NCBI GenBank assembly: GCA_011522945.1
Contig: WTHY01000192.1
Location: 1-8,204, forward strand
Length of the DNA: 8,204 bases
Reading direction: 5' to 3'
Source of the DNA: Alphaproteobacteria bacterium
GTDB lineage: Bacteria; Pseudomonadota; Alphaproteobacteria; Puniceispirillales; Puniceispirillaceae
Positions 1 through 5,756 of the stretch are shown here, in pieces. The position numbers were made by a program, and so were the translations under genes. Numbering within the stretch: the stretch's first letter is position 1; every line of letters starts with the position of its first letter. The notes under the pieces were generated by a model, which saw only the letters and a program-made list of their open reading frames with translations, ran no database searches and was not told the origin of the DNA.

Positions 1-30
1 TAGTAGGCATGTTCATATATTTAAATGTCG

Positions 31-46
31 CATAATGTATATTATG
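31..46. repeat. Short AT-rich inverted repeat downstream of the small secreted gene
   Basis: CATAAT-GTAT-ATTATG is a perfect six-pair stem with a four-base loop, lying 16–31 bases beyond the stop codon of the 97-residue gene. It sits where an operon terminator would be expected. The stem has a single G-C pair and no T-run follows it on the minus strand, so it is a poor intrinsic terminator and may be chance in AT-rich DNA. Confidence 0.25.
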
Positions 47-61
47 TACAATAAATACCTA

Positions 62-355
62 TTAGAAAGTAGAACCACCATCCGTAACGGTAATAGTACC
101 TTCTTCAGCACATGGAGCAACATCAGATGTTGTTACACTCACTGATAAGTTTCCATTTGATAATGTGAATGGGCCGCTCATAGCTGTTCCATTCCAATTA
201 ATCACGGCACTGGGAGTGAGCTGCTCTGATGTTGTCACAGTCAAGATGAAATCCGAACCAGACGCTGTGCAAACATCACCTACGATACTGTTGGCAAAAA
301 CTGTTGTTGAGGCAAAAGCCGACACGAAGGCGATGGATATAAGTTTAGTTTTCAT
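62..355 (-). CDS. Small secreted beta-rich protein, unknown function
   Basis: The 97-residue product begins with a clear Sec signal peptide: Lys at 2 and 4, a hydrophobic core at about 5–19, and a likely cleavage after VFA at residue 21. The mature part of about 76 residues is rich in Thr, Ser, Val and Gly. It has alternating hydrophobic strands (FILTV, LSVSV, GTITV) and two cysteines, C29 and C82, that could form one disulfide, so a single Ig-like or similar beta-sandwich domain is likely. No catalytic motif or membrane anchor is visible. The ATG is preceded by AAAGGA seven bases upstream (363–368). The gene starts 30 bases after the large repeat protein stops, so it is probably the last gene of that operon. 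I do not recognise the family; a periplasmic or surface accessory to the neighbouring repeat protein is inference from context. Confidence 0.75.
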   Translation of the reverse strand: MKTKLISIAFVSAFASTTVFANSIVGDVCTASGSDFILTVTTSEQLTPSAVINWNGTAMSGPFTLSNGNLSVSVTTSDVAPCAEEGTITVTDGGSTF

Positions 356-385
356 TATCTATTCCTTTCATTTGCGATAGAAGAC

Positions 386-2905
386 TTAGCAGTCTAGTTC
401 CCAGGCAAACCATTTTGTCTGCCCGACAGCATCCTCAACCTGCATGTTAATCCAGTTGTTTGAACTACTACCATTGTAGTTAAAGGACCAACGATATCGG
501 CCTTTCAGCTTGTTACCTGAAATTGACTGACGCTGAAAATCTCTAATACCTTTTGACGAGGTTTGAGAGGTGGTGAGACCACCAGATGAGTATGAACGCG
601 AAATTGTCCCAGAAAGCCCGCTTCCAGTTGGTACGTTATTCGCCTGGGTTACTTTCCAGCCAGCCTTAACCATTTGATATGGTGCCTTACCACCTGAGAT
701 TGAAAATTCTTGACTGTGCCAGCTGCTGCCGCATTTTCCATCTGTATATTTTTTGGATGGGCTTACTGATATTGGGTTTACCACATGGATAGTCTTCGAC
801 GCTGATGATGCCAAATAGTTACCCTGCCCAGCTTTGGAAGCTTGCACTACACACTGAGTGTTCGCTGTTGACCCACCAGTTAGAGTGGTTCCAGAAATTG
901 TGCAAACACCACTTGTAACTGAATACGTTACAGCACCAGAACCACTGCCACCACTAATGCTTAACCCTGTTGTTCCGTTGGGATTGACATAATTTGCAGC
1001 TGTCAGTGTAATGCTTGGCTGTACCAAATATGGGTCAACAGTAATGCTAAGCGCATGCGATGATGAATCTAAGCTATTCGCTGAGGCTACCACATTACAG
1101 CTATATGACCCCACTGACGCAGTTGATGTTCTTGATATTTGACCAGAACTATTAACTGAGAAGCGGTCACAATTTGTTCCGGTTAGTGAATAAGAAATCG
1201 CATCACCCTCTGGATCTGTAGCCGTGATTGTTACAAAGCTGGCTGTATCATCACCATCAACATTTGCAGAAGCGGCCGCGCTCGCTGAAATAACTGGAGC
1301 TTCATCAGCATTTGTGATGTTAACAGTGACTTGTTCTGTTGAAGACAAGCTCGTATTATCTGTAGCTGTCACAGAAATGGCTTTCGTTGTTGCAGTTTCA
1401 TAATCAAATGAGGAAGATGATTGAACTGTAATTGCGCCAGTTGCGCTATTGATAGCAAATGCAGCTGCATCTGTACCTGACAAAGAATATGTTAGGCTGC
1501 CACCATTCACATCTGTTGCTGTGACCGTCATAACGCTTGTTCCAGCACTAGCATCTTCTGACACATCTGGACTTGTGATTGCTGCAAAGCTTGGTGCTGC
1601 ATTCACCGTAACCGTAAATGTTTTAGAAATGGCACTGCCCACAGATGGCGTAGCCACCAAATTAAAGCTGTAAGACCCCCCTGCTAGATTGCTTGCCGTT
1701 GTAACCGCACCAGTCCCACTATTTACGCTGAAGGATGCACCGTTCGTACCACCAACACTGTATGTAATCGAACCGCTCGTCACATTAGCTGTGTGTGTCA
1801 CAATCGCTGAGCCACTTGTGGCATCTGGCACAGCCTTGACAATAGCTGTTGCTGGTGTGCCAACCCAAGTTGGGGTAATCAATGAGTCAATATAATCCTC
1901 AAAATTGGATGTGGACGAGTAATTATCAGCTTGGATTGTAGATAAATTATTAATCACCTGAGTTACAACAGCTTGTGACTGATAGCTTGAACCGAGGCCT
2001 GCTGAGGCAAATAAGTCTGTAGACAAGCCAGGAGTTGAGATGTTTCCAGCCGCTACTTGTTGCAAATACCACCAAGCCGCATCTGTCAAATCCACTGCAT
2101 TTGCAAGTGCCTGCCACGTGGTTGAAGAAGTTGTTGGCAAAGTTGGATGTGTTGAATCAGACATATTACCACCAGACTGATGGTCTGAATCATTTAAATA
2201 GGCAATAAGCCACGGACGTCTGTTTGTGGCAGTGAAATTATCGGGTGTTTCTGGCCATGAGACGCCATGCGTTGTGAAGTCCGCAATTGTCAATGTGCCA
2301 TCCAGCGTGCCATTTGAGCCTCGCTGACGGTCAATATCAAAGTTGCTTTTGTTCGTTTTGGCTGTTTGAAACTGTGCTTTTGTTCTGGTTGTACAAGCAG
2401 ATTCAGCGCAATAGAGCTGTAATGTAGCACTAGCTGCCTTGGCTTCTCCATAAAGGGTGTAATCTGTGAGCAAATAGCCTTTTGACGGATCTGAATTTGT
2501 AGCATTATCGCAATCAGCATAGCTATCCCAGCCTGGGCTACCTACCGCTGCTGTACAATCAAACACAGTTTGAAATGTATTTTTTTGTACTGTGTCGCCA
2601 TTTTGGTTGCCAAGATTGGTGTAAACATCACCATAATTTTCAGAACTGCCAGAGAGCTGCTCACTGTTACCATTTGTCGACTTTTTCGCATGTCCCCATA
2701 AGGTAGCGTCTGCTTGCGTCGGGCCGTAGCCATTTGCTTTGGCGTTATTATAGTCGTCGGTAGACGCATATCCAATGTCAGAAAATGGACTGGCCACGCC
2801 TGAACCCAAACTATCACCGCCGCCAACAAGGTTTGGATCAAACTGTGCGATCGCGATGTTTGAGACAAATACTGCAGGAATGATAAGTGCTAATAACTTT
2901 TTCAT
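386..2905 (-). CDS. Large secreted protein with cadherin-like and Ig-like repeats (putative adhesin)
   Basis: From the chosen ATG the product has 839 residues. The reading frame stays open 12 codons upstream, but the internal ATG is preferred: it has GAGGGGA six bases ahead and opens directly with a Sec signal peptide (MKKLLALIIP, cleavage near IAIA at 20). Residues 21–350 form an Asn/Thr/Ser-rich region with C117, C132, C166 and C171 that I do not recognise. Residues 354–625 hold three cadherin-type repeats, each with a YSxxGT…F.(V/I)NS core at about 380, 471 and 570; the second also has VTATD and DYE. Residues 626–710 resemble a bacterial Ig-like domain with C668 and C685. Residues 711–839 form an unrecognised end domain with C725 and C839. 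There is no LPXTG motif, autotransporter barrel or C-terminal membrane helix. Cadherin-like repeats usually mediate adhesion, often with calcium. An exported adhesin or appendage component is inferred; the export route past the outer membrane is not visible. Confidence 0.85.
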   Translation of the reverse strand: MKKLLALIIPAVFVSNIAIAQFDPNLVGGGDSLGSGVASPFSDIGYASTDDYNNAKANGYGPTQADATLWGHAKKSTNGNSEQLSGSSENYGDVYTNLGNQNGDTVQKNTFQTVFDCTAAVGSPGWDSYADCDNATNSDPSKGYLLTDYTLYGEAKAASATLQLYCAESACTTRTKAQFQTAKTNKSNFDIDRQRGSNGTLDGTLTIADFTTHGVSWPETPDNFTATNRRPWLIAYLNDSDHQSGGNMSDSTHPTLPTTSSTTWQALANAVDLTDAAWWYLQQVAAGNISTPGLSTDLFASAGLGSSYQSQAVVTQVINNLSTIQADNYSSTSNFEDYIDSLITPTWVGTPATAIVKAVPDATSGSAIVTHTANVTSGSITYSVGGTNGASFSVNSGTGAVTTASNLAGGSYSFNLVATPSVGSAISKTFTVTVNAAPSFAAITSPDVSEDASAGTSVMTVTATDVNGGSLTYSLSGTDAAAFAINSATGAITVQSSSSFDYETATTKAISVTATDNTSLSSTEQVTVNITNADEAPVISASAAASANVDGDDTASFVTITATDPEGDAISYSLTGTNCDRFSVNSSGQISRTSTASVGSYSCNVVASANSLDSSSHALSITVDPYLVQPSITLTAANYVNPNGTTGLSISGGSGSGAVTYSVTSGVCTISGTTLTGGSTANTQCVVQASKAGQGNYLASSASKTIHVVNPISVSPSKKYTDGKCGSSWHSQEFSISGGKAPYQMVKAGWKVTQANNVPTGSGLSGTISRSYSSGGLTTSQTSSKGIRDFQRQSISGNKLKGRYRWSFNYNGSSSNNWINMQVEDAVGQTKWFAWELDC
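1031..1846 (-). repeat. Three degenerate cadherin-like protein repeats within the secreted protein
   Basis: These are protein-level tandem repeats covering residues 354–435, 436–534 and 535–625 of the large secreted protein. Each contains the core YS-x-x-GT followed by F-x-V/I-N-S and a turn (SGTG, SATG, SSG). The cores begin at residues 380, 471 and 570, so the periods are 91 and 99 residues. Repeat 2 is the most canonical, with SEDASAG at its start, two VTATD segments and DYE. Repeat 3 has gained two cysteines, C579 and C603. The repeats have diverged at DNA level, so the array looks old rather than recently expanded. Confidence 0.75.
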
Positions 2906-2910
2906 TGTCT

Positions 2911-2917
2911 TCCCCTC
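2911..2917 (-). promoter_or_regulatory. Shine-Dalgarno of the repeat protein, overlapping the pilin-like gene's stop codon
   Basis: On the minus strand the bases read GAGGGGA, ending five bases before the ATG at 2905. Its first two bases, GA, are the last two of the TGA stop codon (2918–2916) of the upstream pilin-like gene. This arrangement suggests that ribosomes finishing the first gene re-initiate on the second. It is also the main reason to choose the ATG at 2905 over the in-frame start at 2941, which would make the genes overlap by 26 bases and would bury the signal peptide behind a 12-residue extension. Confidence 0.75.
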
Positions 2918-3809
2918 AATTTGATGTAGCGCATGCGCCATTGCTAGCTTGCATATCAGCTAGATTGTTGAAATTTGAATATGTTCCGAAATATGAGCTA
3001 TTATCTGTAGCTCCAATTGGCGTAAAACAGATACCCTGCCCTATTTCCGTAACACTGTCATTATCTGAGACATTCATAGGAAGTGTGCCGGCGATAGGAA
3101 TTTCCCATTGATTTCCATTCGGGTACAAAAAGCCGCCCGACACAACATAGGCAACGCCGCCGATCTGAACATTCGCCGGAACTGAAGTACGCAAACTCGC
3201 TGGCACTTCTGAGCTAATATCCACCGTAACGATATTACGTGCAGCGTTAATACCGCTGGTTGTAATTGTCGCCATTCTACGGAGGCTGGTCTCACAACTA
3301 TCTAAGGCTGTGCATGTACAATAATTTAAACCAATCACACCTGTTACTGGCGCAAACATGGCACTATCCAAGTCTGTGCCTGAGCAATAAACCATCGTCT
3401 GACCACGAATAAGCGTTACAGTTGTGGGCCTCCCAGCCGTTCCATTATCTACAGGGCCGGTTGCCAGAAAATTTCCGTCACAAACAGCGCCTTGAGTCTC
3501 ATTAAACGGGTTTGTACGTTCGGCATTTACTTTTTTGATATATTCATCTCGGACATTAAAACACTGGCTTCTAATACTCAAATTATCAGCCAAGCCAGAA
3601 CGTGCGCTTAAATCATTGCGAAGAGAAATCAAATCAGCATTCAGCTGACGTTGAATGAAGTTAAACCCCTCTGACGTAACAGCATCTTTTGACACATCGA
3701 TATAGGCACGGAAACCAACAAGGCCCACAGTTGCCAAAATACCAATGATGGCTACCACAACTAACAACTCAATTAGGGAAAAGCCTTGTTGGATGGATTT
3801 TTTAACCAT
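2916..3809 (-). CDS. Type IV prepilin-like protein, large and cysteine-rich
   Basis: The 297-residue product has a textbook type III (prepilin) signal: a short basic leader MVKKSIQQG, cleavage between G9 and F10, Glu at mature position 5 (E14), then an unbroken hydrophobic helix to about residue 32. Such proteins are processed by prepilin peptidase and assembled into type IV pili or type II secretion pseudopili. The globular part of about 250 residues is much longer than in common major pilins of about 150. It carries eight cysteines (C83, 110, 142, 164, 166, 172, 261, 293), an even number compatible with disulfides. The frame is open to 3869, with an ATG at 3836, but neither alternative has a Shine-Dalgarno and both would give an over-long leader; the chosen ATG has only a weak AGGT 12 bases upstream. 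It is the first gene of the three-gene cassette. It could be a minor or tip pilin or a pseudopilin; no pilus assembly ATPase or platform gene is in the window. Confidence 0.85.
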   Translation of the reverse strand: MVKKSIQQGFSLIELLVVVAIIGILATVGLVGFRAYIDVSKDAVTSEGFNFIQRQLNADLISLRNDLSARSGLADNLSIRSQCFNVRDEYIKKVNAERTNPFNETQGAVCDGNFLATGPVDNGTAGRPTTVTLIRGQTMVYCSGTDLDSAMFAPVTGVIGLNYCTCTALDSCETSLRRMATITTSGINAARNIVTVDISSEVPASLRTSVPANVQIGGVAYVVSGGFLYPNGNQWEIPIAGTLPMNVSDNDSVTEIGQGICFTPIGATDNSSYFGTYSNFNNLADMQASNGACATSN

Positions 3810-3859
3810 AGACGAACAGATACCTAAATCAGACATGTAAGAACATGGCCACAATACTC

Positions 3860-3872
3860 TGCATGCCATGCA
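3860..3872. promoter_or_regulatory. 13-base palindrome upstream of the pilin-like gene, possible operator
   Basis: The sequence TGCATG-C-CATGCA is a perfect inverted repeat around one central base. It lies 51–63 bases ahead of the chosen pilin-like ATG, where a repressor site or a 5' leader hairpin could sit. It falls inside the 20-codon N-terminal extension that I reject, so it is not constrained as coding sequence. No cognate regulator is identifiable, and function is inference. Confidence 0.3.
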
Positions 3873-3884
3873 AATTCAATATTC

Positions 3885-3902
3885 TTTAGATCTAATTTAG
3901 AT
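3885..3902. promoter_or_regulatory. Palindrome plus 11-base-period direct repeat upstream of the pilin-like gene
   Basis: TTAGATCTAA (3886–3895) is a perfect 10-base palindrome. TTTAGAT occurs at 3885–3891 and again at 3896–3902, an 11-base period, which is close to one helical turn. Sites repeated at this spacing can bind a regulator on one DNA face. The surrounding sequence is very AT-rich, which raises the chance of accidental matches, so the call is tentative. Confidence 0.25.
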
Positions 3903-3921
3903 GTGTTAATGATTAGTGTAA

Positions 3922-3950
3922 ATTAGAAATACTAAATATTAATAATACAA
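3922..3950 (-). promoter_or_regulatory. Weak candidate promoter for the pilin-like/repeat protein operon
   Basis: On the minus strand TTGTAT (3950–3945, three of six matches to TTGACA) is followed after 17 bases by TCTAAT (3927–3922, five of six matches to TATAAT). Initiation near 3915 would give a leader of roughly 105 bases containing both nearby palindromes. Other poor hexamer pairs exist in the same AT-rich stretch, for example TTGATA at 3959–3954, so this pair is only the best I could see by eye. Confidence 0.2.
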
Positions 3951-3989
3951 TAATATCAACACACTAAGATAATTTTGGTAGGCATTTTA

Positions 3990-4124
3990 TCACTTAAAAA
4001 GCGGCCAGAAGATTTGCCACTCAAGAATCCGAAGGATTGCTGACATAAATAAAGCACCGATTGAGACTTGGAGGAACCAATGTAGCAAGTTCGCAAACCA
4101 CAATGGAACTCGTGTTAGACGGAT
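3990..4124 (-). pseudogene. 44-codon membrane-like open stretch, possible gene remnant
   Basis: Between two stop codons the minus strand encodes 44 residues, opening LTRVPLWFANLLHWFLQV and ending ILEWQIFWPLFK. The peptide is rich in aromatic and aliphatic residues, with Arg at 2, 5 and 32 and Lys at the end, and looks like one or two membrane helices from the C-terminus of a protein. There is no convincing start: the only ATG (4046) would leave 18 residues, a TTG lies at 4103, and neither has a Shine-Dalgarno. The frame is closed just upstream by two TAA codons. A decayed membrane-protein gene or a very small membrane protein are both possible. I do not recognise the family. Confidence 0.25.
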
Positions 4125-4188
4125 TTAATGAACTCGTTATGATATATTTCTGCTGAAAAGCATCGCCAAAAGACCTATAGGCCACAGG

Positions 4189-4968
4189 CTACTCAACAAA
4201 TAGCTGCATCCCATCAATGGCTGGTTCTGTATTTTCAGGGCAAATGCTTAAAAGTGTCTCATAATCTGCTTCTAAACCCAAATGTGTTAGAAAGGCCCTA
4301 CCCGGCTTCACTTGTGAGATCCATGCAAATGTCTGCTCATAATGTGCGTGTGCGGAATGTGGCTCGGGACGCAGAGATTCTACAACCCAGAGCGGAATAC
4401 CTGCCAAATCATCTAAGCATGCCTTTGTCAATTTACTTACATCAGTAGAATAGGCAAACTTTCTATCAAATTGATATCCAACAGAAAATGTGTTTCCATG
4501 TTCTTGGAAATAGGTTTTGATTTCACACCCTTTGACAGATAAAACATCCCCTGCTGTAATTTCATACATGGTCAGAGGCGGCACAAAATAACTAGGAGAA
4601 TCTGGCTTCTTTTCAAATAAATAGGGAAACCGTCTAATAATATCCTCACCATGTTGTTTTGTGGCATAGACAGGCAACTCAATACGGTCAGGCCAATAAT
4701 AGGCACGCAGCTCATCTAAGCCAGCCACATGATCGGAATGTGTATGTGTTATCAACAGCGCATCAATCTTTGTGACATTCAAAGGTAGTAATTGCTCTCG
4801 AATATCAGGCCCAGCATCTACTAATATTGTTGTATCGCCTGTTTCCACTAAGACAGCACATCTCTTTCGTCTATTTCGAGGATCCTCTGGGTTACAACGC
4901 CCCCACCCTGCTGCACCAAGCGCTGGCACACCTACTGATGTACCACATCCAAGAATGGTAATTTTCAT
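4189..4968 (-). CDS. MBL-fold metallo-hydrolase, PhnP-like
   Basis: The 259-residue protein is a full-length metallo-beta-lactamase-fold hydrolase of the PhnP-like group, whose members cleave phosphodiester or cyclic phosphate bonds. It opens with the family signature GCGTSVGVP (7–15). The metal site is complete: HTHSDH at 75–80 (H75, H77, D79, H80), H157, D176 in YSTD, and H229 in LTHLG. A second His cluster, HSAHAH at 204–209, probably lines the active site. Only C25 remains where E. coli PhnP has a structural-zinc cysteine group near the N-terminus, so that extra zinc is probably absent. The start overlaps the tatD stop as ATGA, with GGGG six bases upstream. It is the last gene of the housekeeping operon. 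There are no phosphonate genes nearby, so a role in carbon–phosphorus lyase is unlikely; the true substrate is unknown. Confidence 0.88.
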   Translation of the reverse strand: MKITILGCGTSVGVPALGAAGWGRCNPEDPRNRRKRCAVLVETGDTTILVDAGPDIREQLLPLNVTKIDALLITHTHSDHVAGLDELRAYYWPDRIELPVYATKQHGEDIIRRFPYLFEKKPDSPSYFVPPLTMYEITAGDVLSVKGCEIKTYFQEHGNTFSVGYQFDRKFAYSTDVSKLTKACLDDLAGIPLWVVESLRPEPHSAHAHYEQTFAWISQVKPGRAFLTHLGLEADYETLLSICPENTEPAIDGMQLFVE

Positions 4969-5756
4969 GAATTACCCCGCATTTTGCTAAATAAAGACAA
5001 GGTGTTTTCTTTTGTACGTATAGCCATCTGGATTAGGTCTTCACCACGTAATTCAGCAAGCTTTTCGAGTGTATGCAATGTGTAGGCAGGCTCATTACTT
5101 TTTCCACGGTGCGGCACTGGCGCCAAATAGGGTGAGTCAGTCTCTACTAACAGCCTATCGTCGGGAATAATCGTAGCTATCTCCTGCAGTTCTTTCGCAG
5201 ATTTAAATGTCAAAATACCAGAAAAACTAATGTAAAAGCCAATATCTAACGCACGTTCTGCAAGTCTGCGGCCGCTACTAAAACAATGCAAAACGCCTTT
5301 AAAGGGGCCTTTTCTAAATTCTTCCTCAATAATATCAGCAATATCATCATCAGCATCGCGTGCATGCACGATGATAGGTAAGCCGAGGGTCCTTGCGACA
5401 GCAATTTGCGCGCGAAAACTATCTGCCTGTAATGCACGAGGCGCATGGTCGTAAAAATAATCTAAACCGGCCTCACCTATTGCGACACATTTAGAATGTT
5501 CAGCTAAGGCTAAAATAGAGCCTGTATCACAGGCTAACGGTTCATTCGCAGCTTCATGAGGATGGATACCAACCGAGAAAAATACATTATCGTATGTTTC
5601 GGCAATCTGCCTTGGCTTGTCAGCAGTGCTTAGCTTTACACCTATGGATATTACCGCTTCAACTCCTGCCTGTTTTGCGCGTTCCAAAACACCTGGCAGA
5701 TCTTCAGATAATTGCGGATAATCAAGATGCGCATGTGAATCGATAAGCGAAACCAT
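4965..5756 (-). CDS. tatD: TatD family metal-dependent hydrolase (DNase/exonuclease)
   Basis: The 263-residue protein has the usual family length and every TatD signature: DSHAHLD at 6–12, GIHPH at 63–67, the metal ligand E95 in IGEAGLDY, H131 in VHARDA, H157 in LHCFS, D207 in ETDSPYLAP, and HRGKSNEP at 216–223. TatD proteins are cytoplasmic TIM-barrel hydrolases using two metal ions. Characterised members are 3'-5' exonucleases or DNases linked to DNA repair or quality control, and they are not part of the Tat translocase. The ATG shares one base with the metG stop (TAATG), and the 3' end overlaps the hydrolase gene by four bases, so it is translationally coupled on both sides. There is no strong Shine-Dalgarno of its own. 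Paralogues such as YcfH and YjjV share the motifs, so the exact orthologue name is less certain than the family. Confidence 0.93.
   Translation of the reverse strand: MVSLIDSHAHLDYPQLSEDLPGVLERAKQAGVEAVISIGVKLSTADKPRQIAETYDNVFFSVGIHPHEAANEPLACDTGSILALAEHSKCVAIGEAGLDYFYDHAPRALQADSFRAQIAVARTLGLPIIVHARDADDDIADIIEEEFRKGPFKGVLHCFSSGRRLAERALDIGFYISFSGILTFKSAKELQEIATIIPDDRLLVETDSPYLAPVPHRGKSNEPAYTLHTLEKLAELRGEDLIQMAIRTKENTLSLFSKMRGNS

Larger units (their letters stand above)
3810..4188. other. Gene-poor, AT-rich junction between the export cassette and the housekeeping operon
   Basis: This 379-base stretch separates the end of the MBL-hydrolase gene from the pilin-like gene. The part at about 3873–3990 is strikingly AT-rich and carries the palindromes and weak promoter-like hexamers. 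The part at about 3990–4124 has ordinary composition and contains a short open frame that could be a gene remnant. I see no tRNA, no complete gene and no strong intrinsic terminator. The best hairpin after the MBL stop is a four-pair stem around CCTATAGG (4174–4181) followed by TTTT on the minus strand, which is too weak to call. A five-pair hairpin, AATCC-GAA-GGATT, lies at 4026–4038. Confidence 0.6.

Noticed and set aside
1449..1895. Plus-strand open frames of 68–74 codons opposite the repeat protein
   Set aside because: They are antisense shadows of the repetitive Thr/Ser/Val-rich gene, with no ribosome sites and no protein-like domains.
124..3000. CRISPR array or DNA tandem repeats in the left part
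   Set aside because: The repeated look comes from protein-level cadherin-like repeats and Thr/Ser-rich codons. There are no evenly spaced identical DNA repeats.
3810..3869. Upstream starts for the pilin-like gene (3869 and 3836)
   Set aside because: Neither has a Shine-Dalgarno. They would add 20 or 9 residues before a normal short basic prepilin leader, and the longer one runs through the 13-base palindrome.
4189..4968. Assignment of the MBL hydrolase as phnP of a phosphonate pathway
   Set aside because: No other phosphonate genes are present, the cysteine cluster of E. coli PhnP is mostly missing, and the gene sits in a housekeeping operon.
5359..5370. Perfect 12-base palindrome CGTGCATGCACG inside tatD
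   Set aside because: It encodes the conserved HARDA segment around the metal ligand H131, so coding constraint explains it. Other GCATGC-centred palindromes (for example 2929–2938) are likewise within genes.
4999..5756. Link of tatD to Tat protein export
   Set aside because: TatD family proteins are nucleases and not translocase parts. No tatABC genes are nearby.
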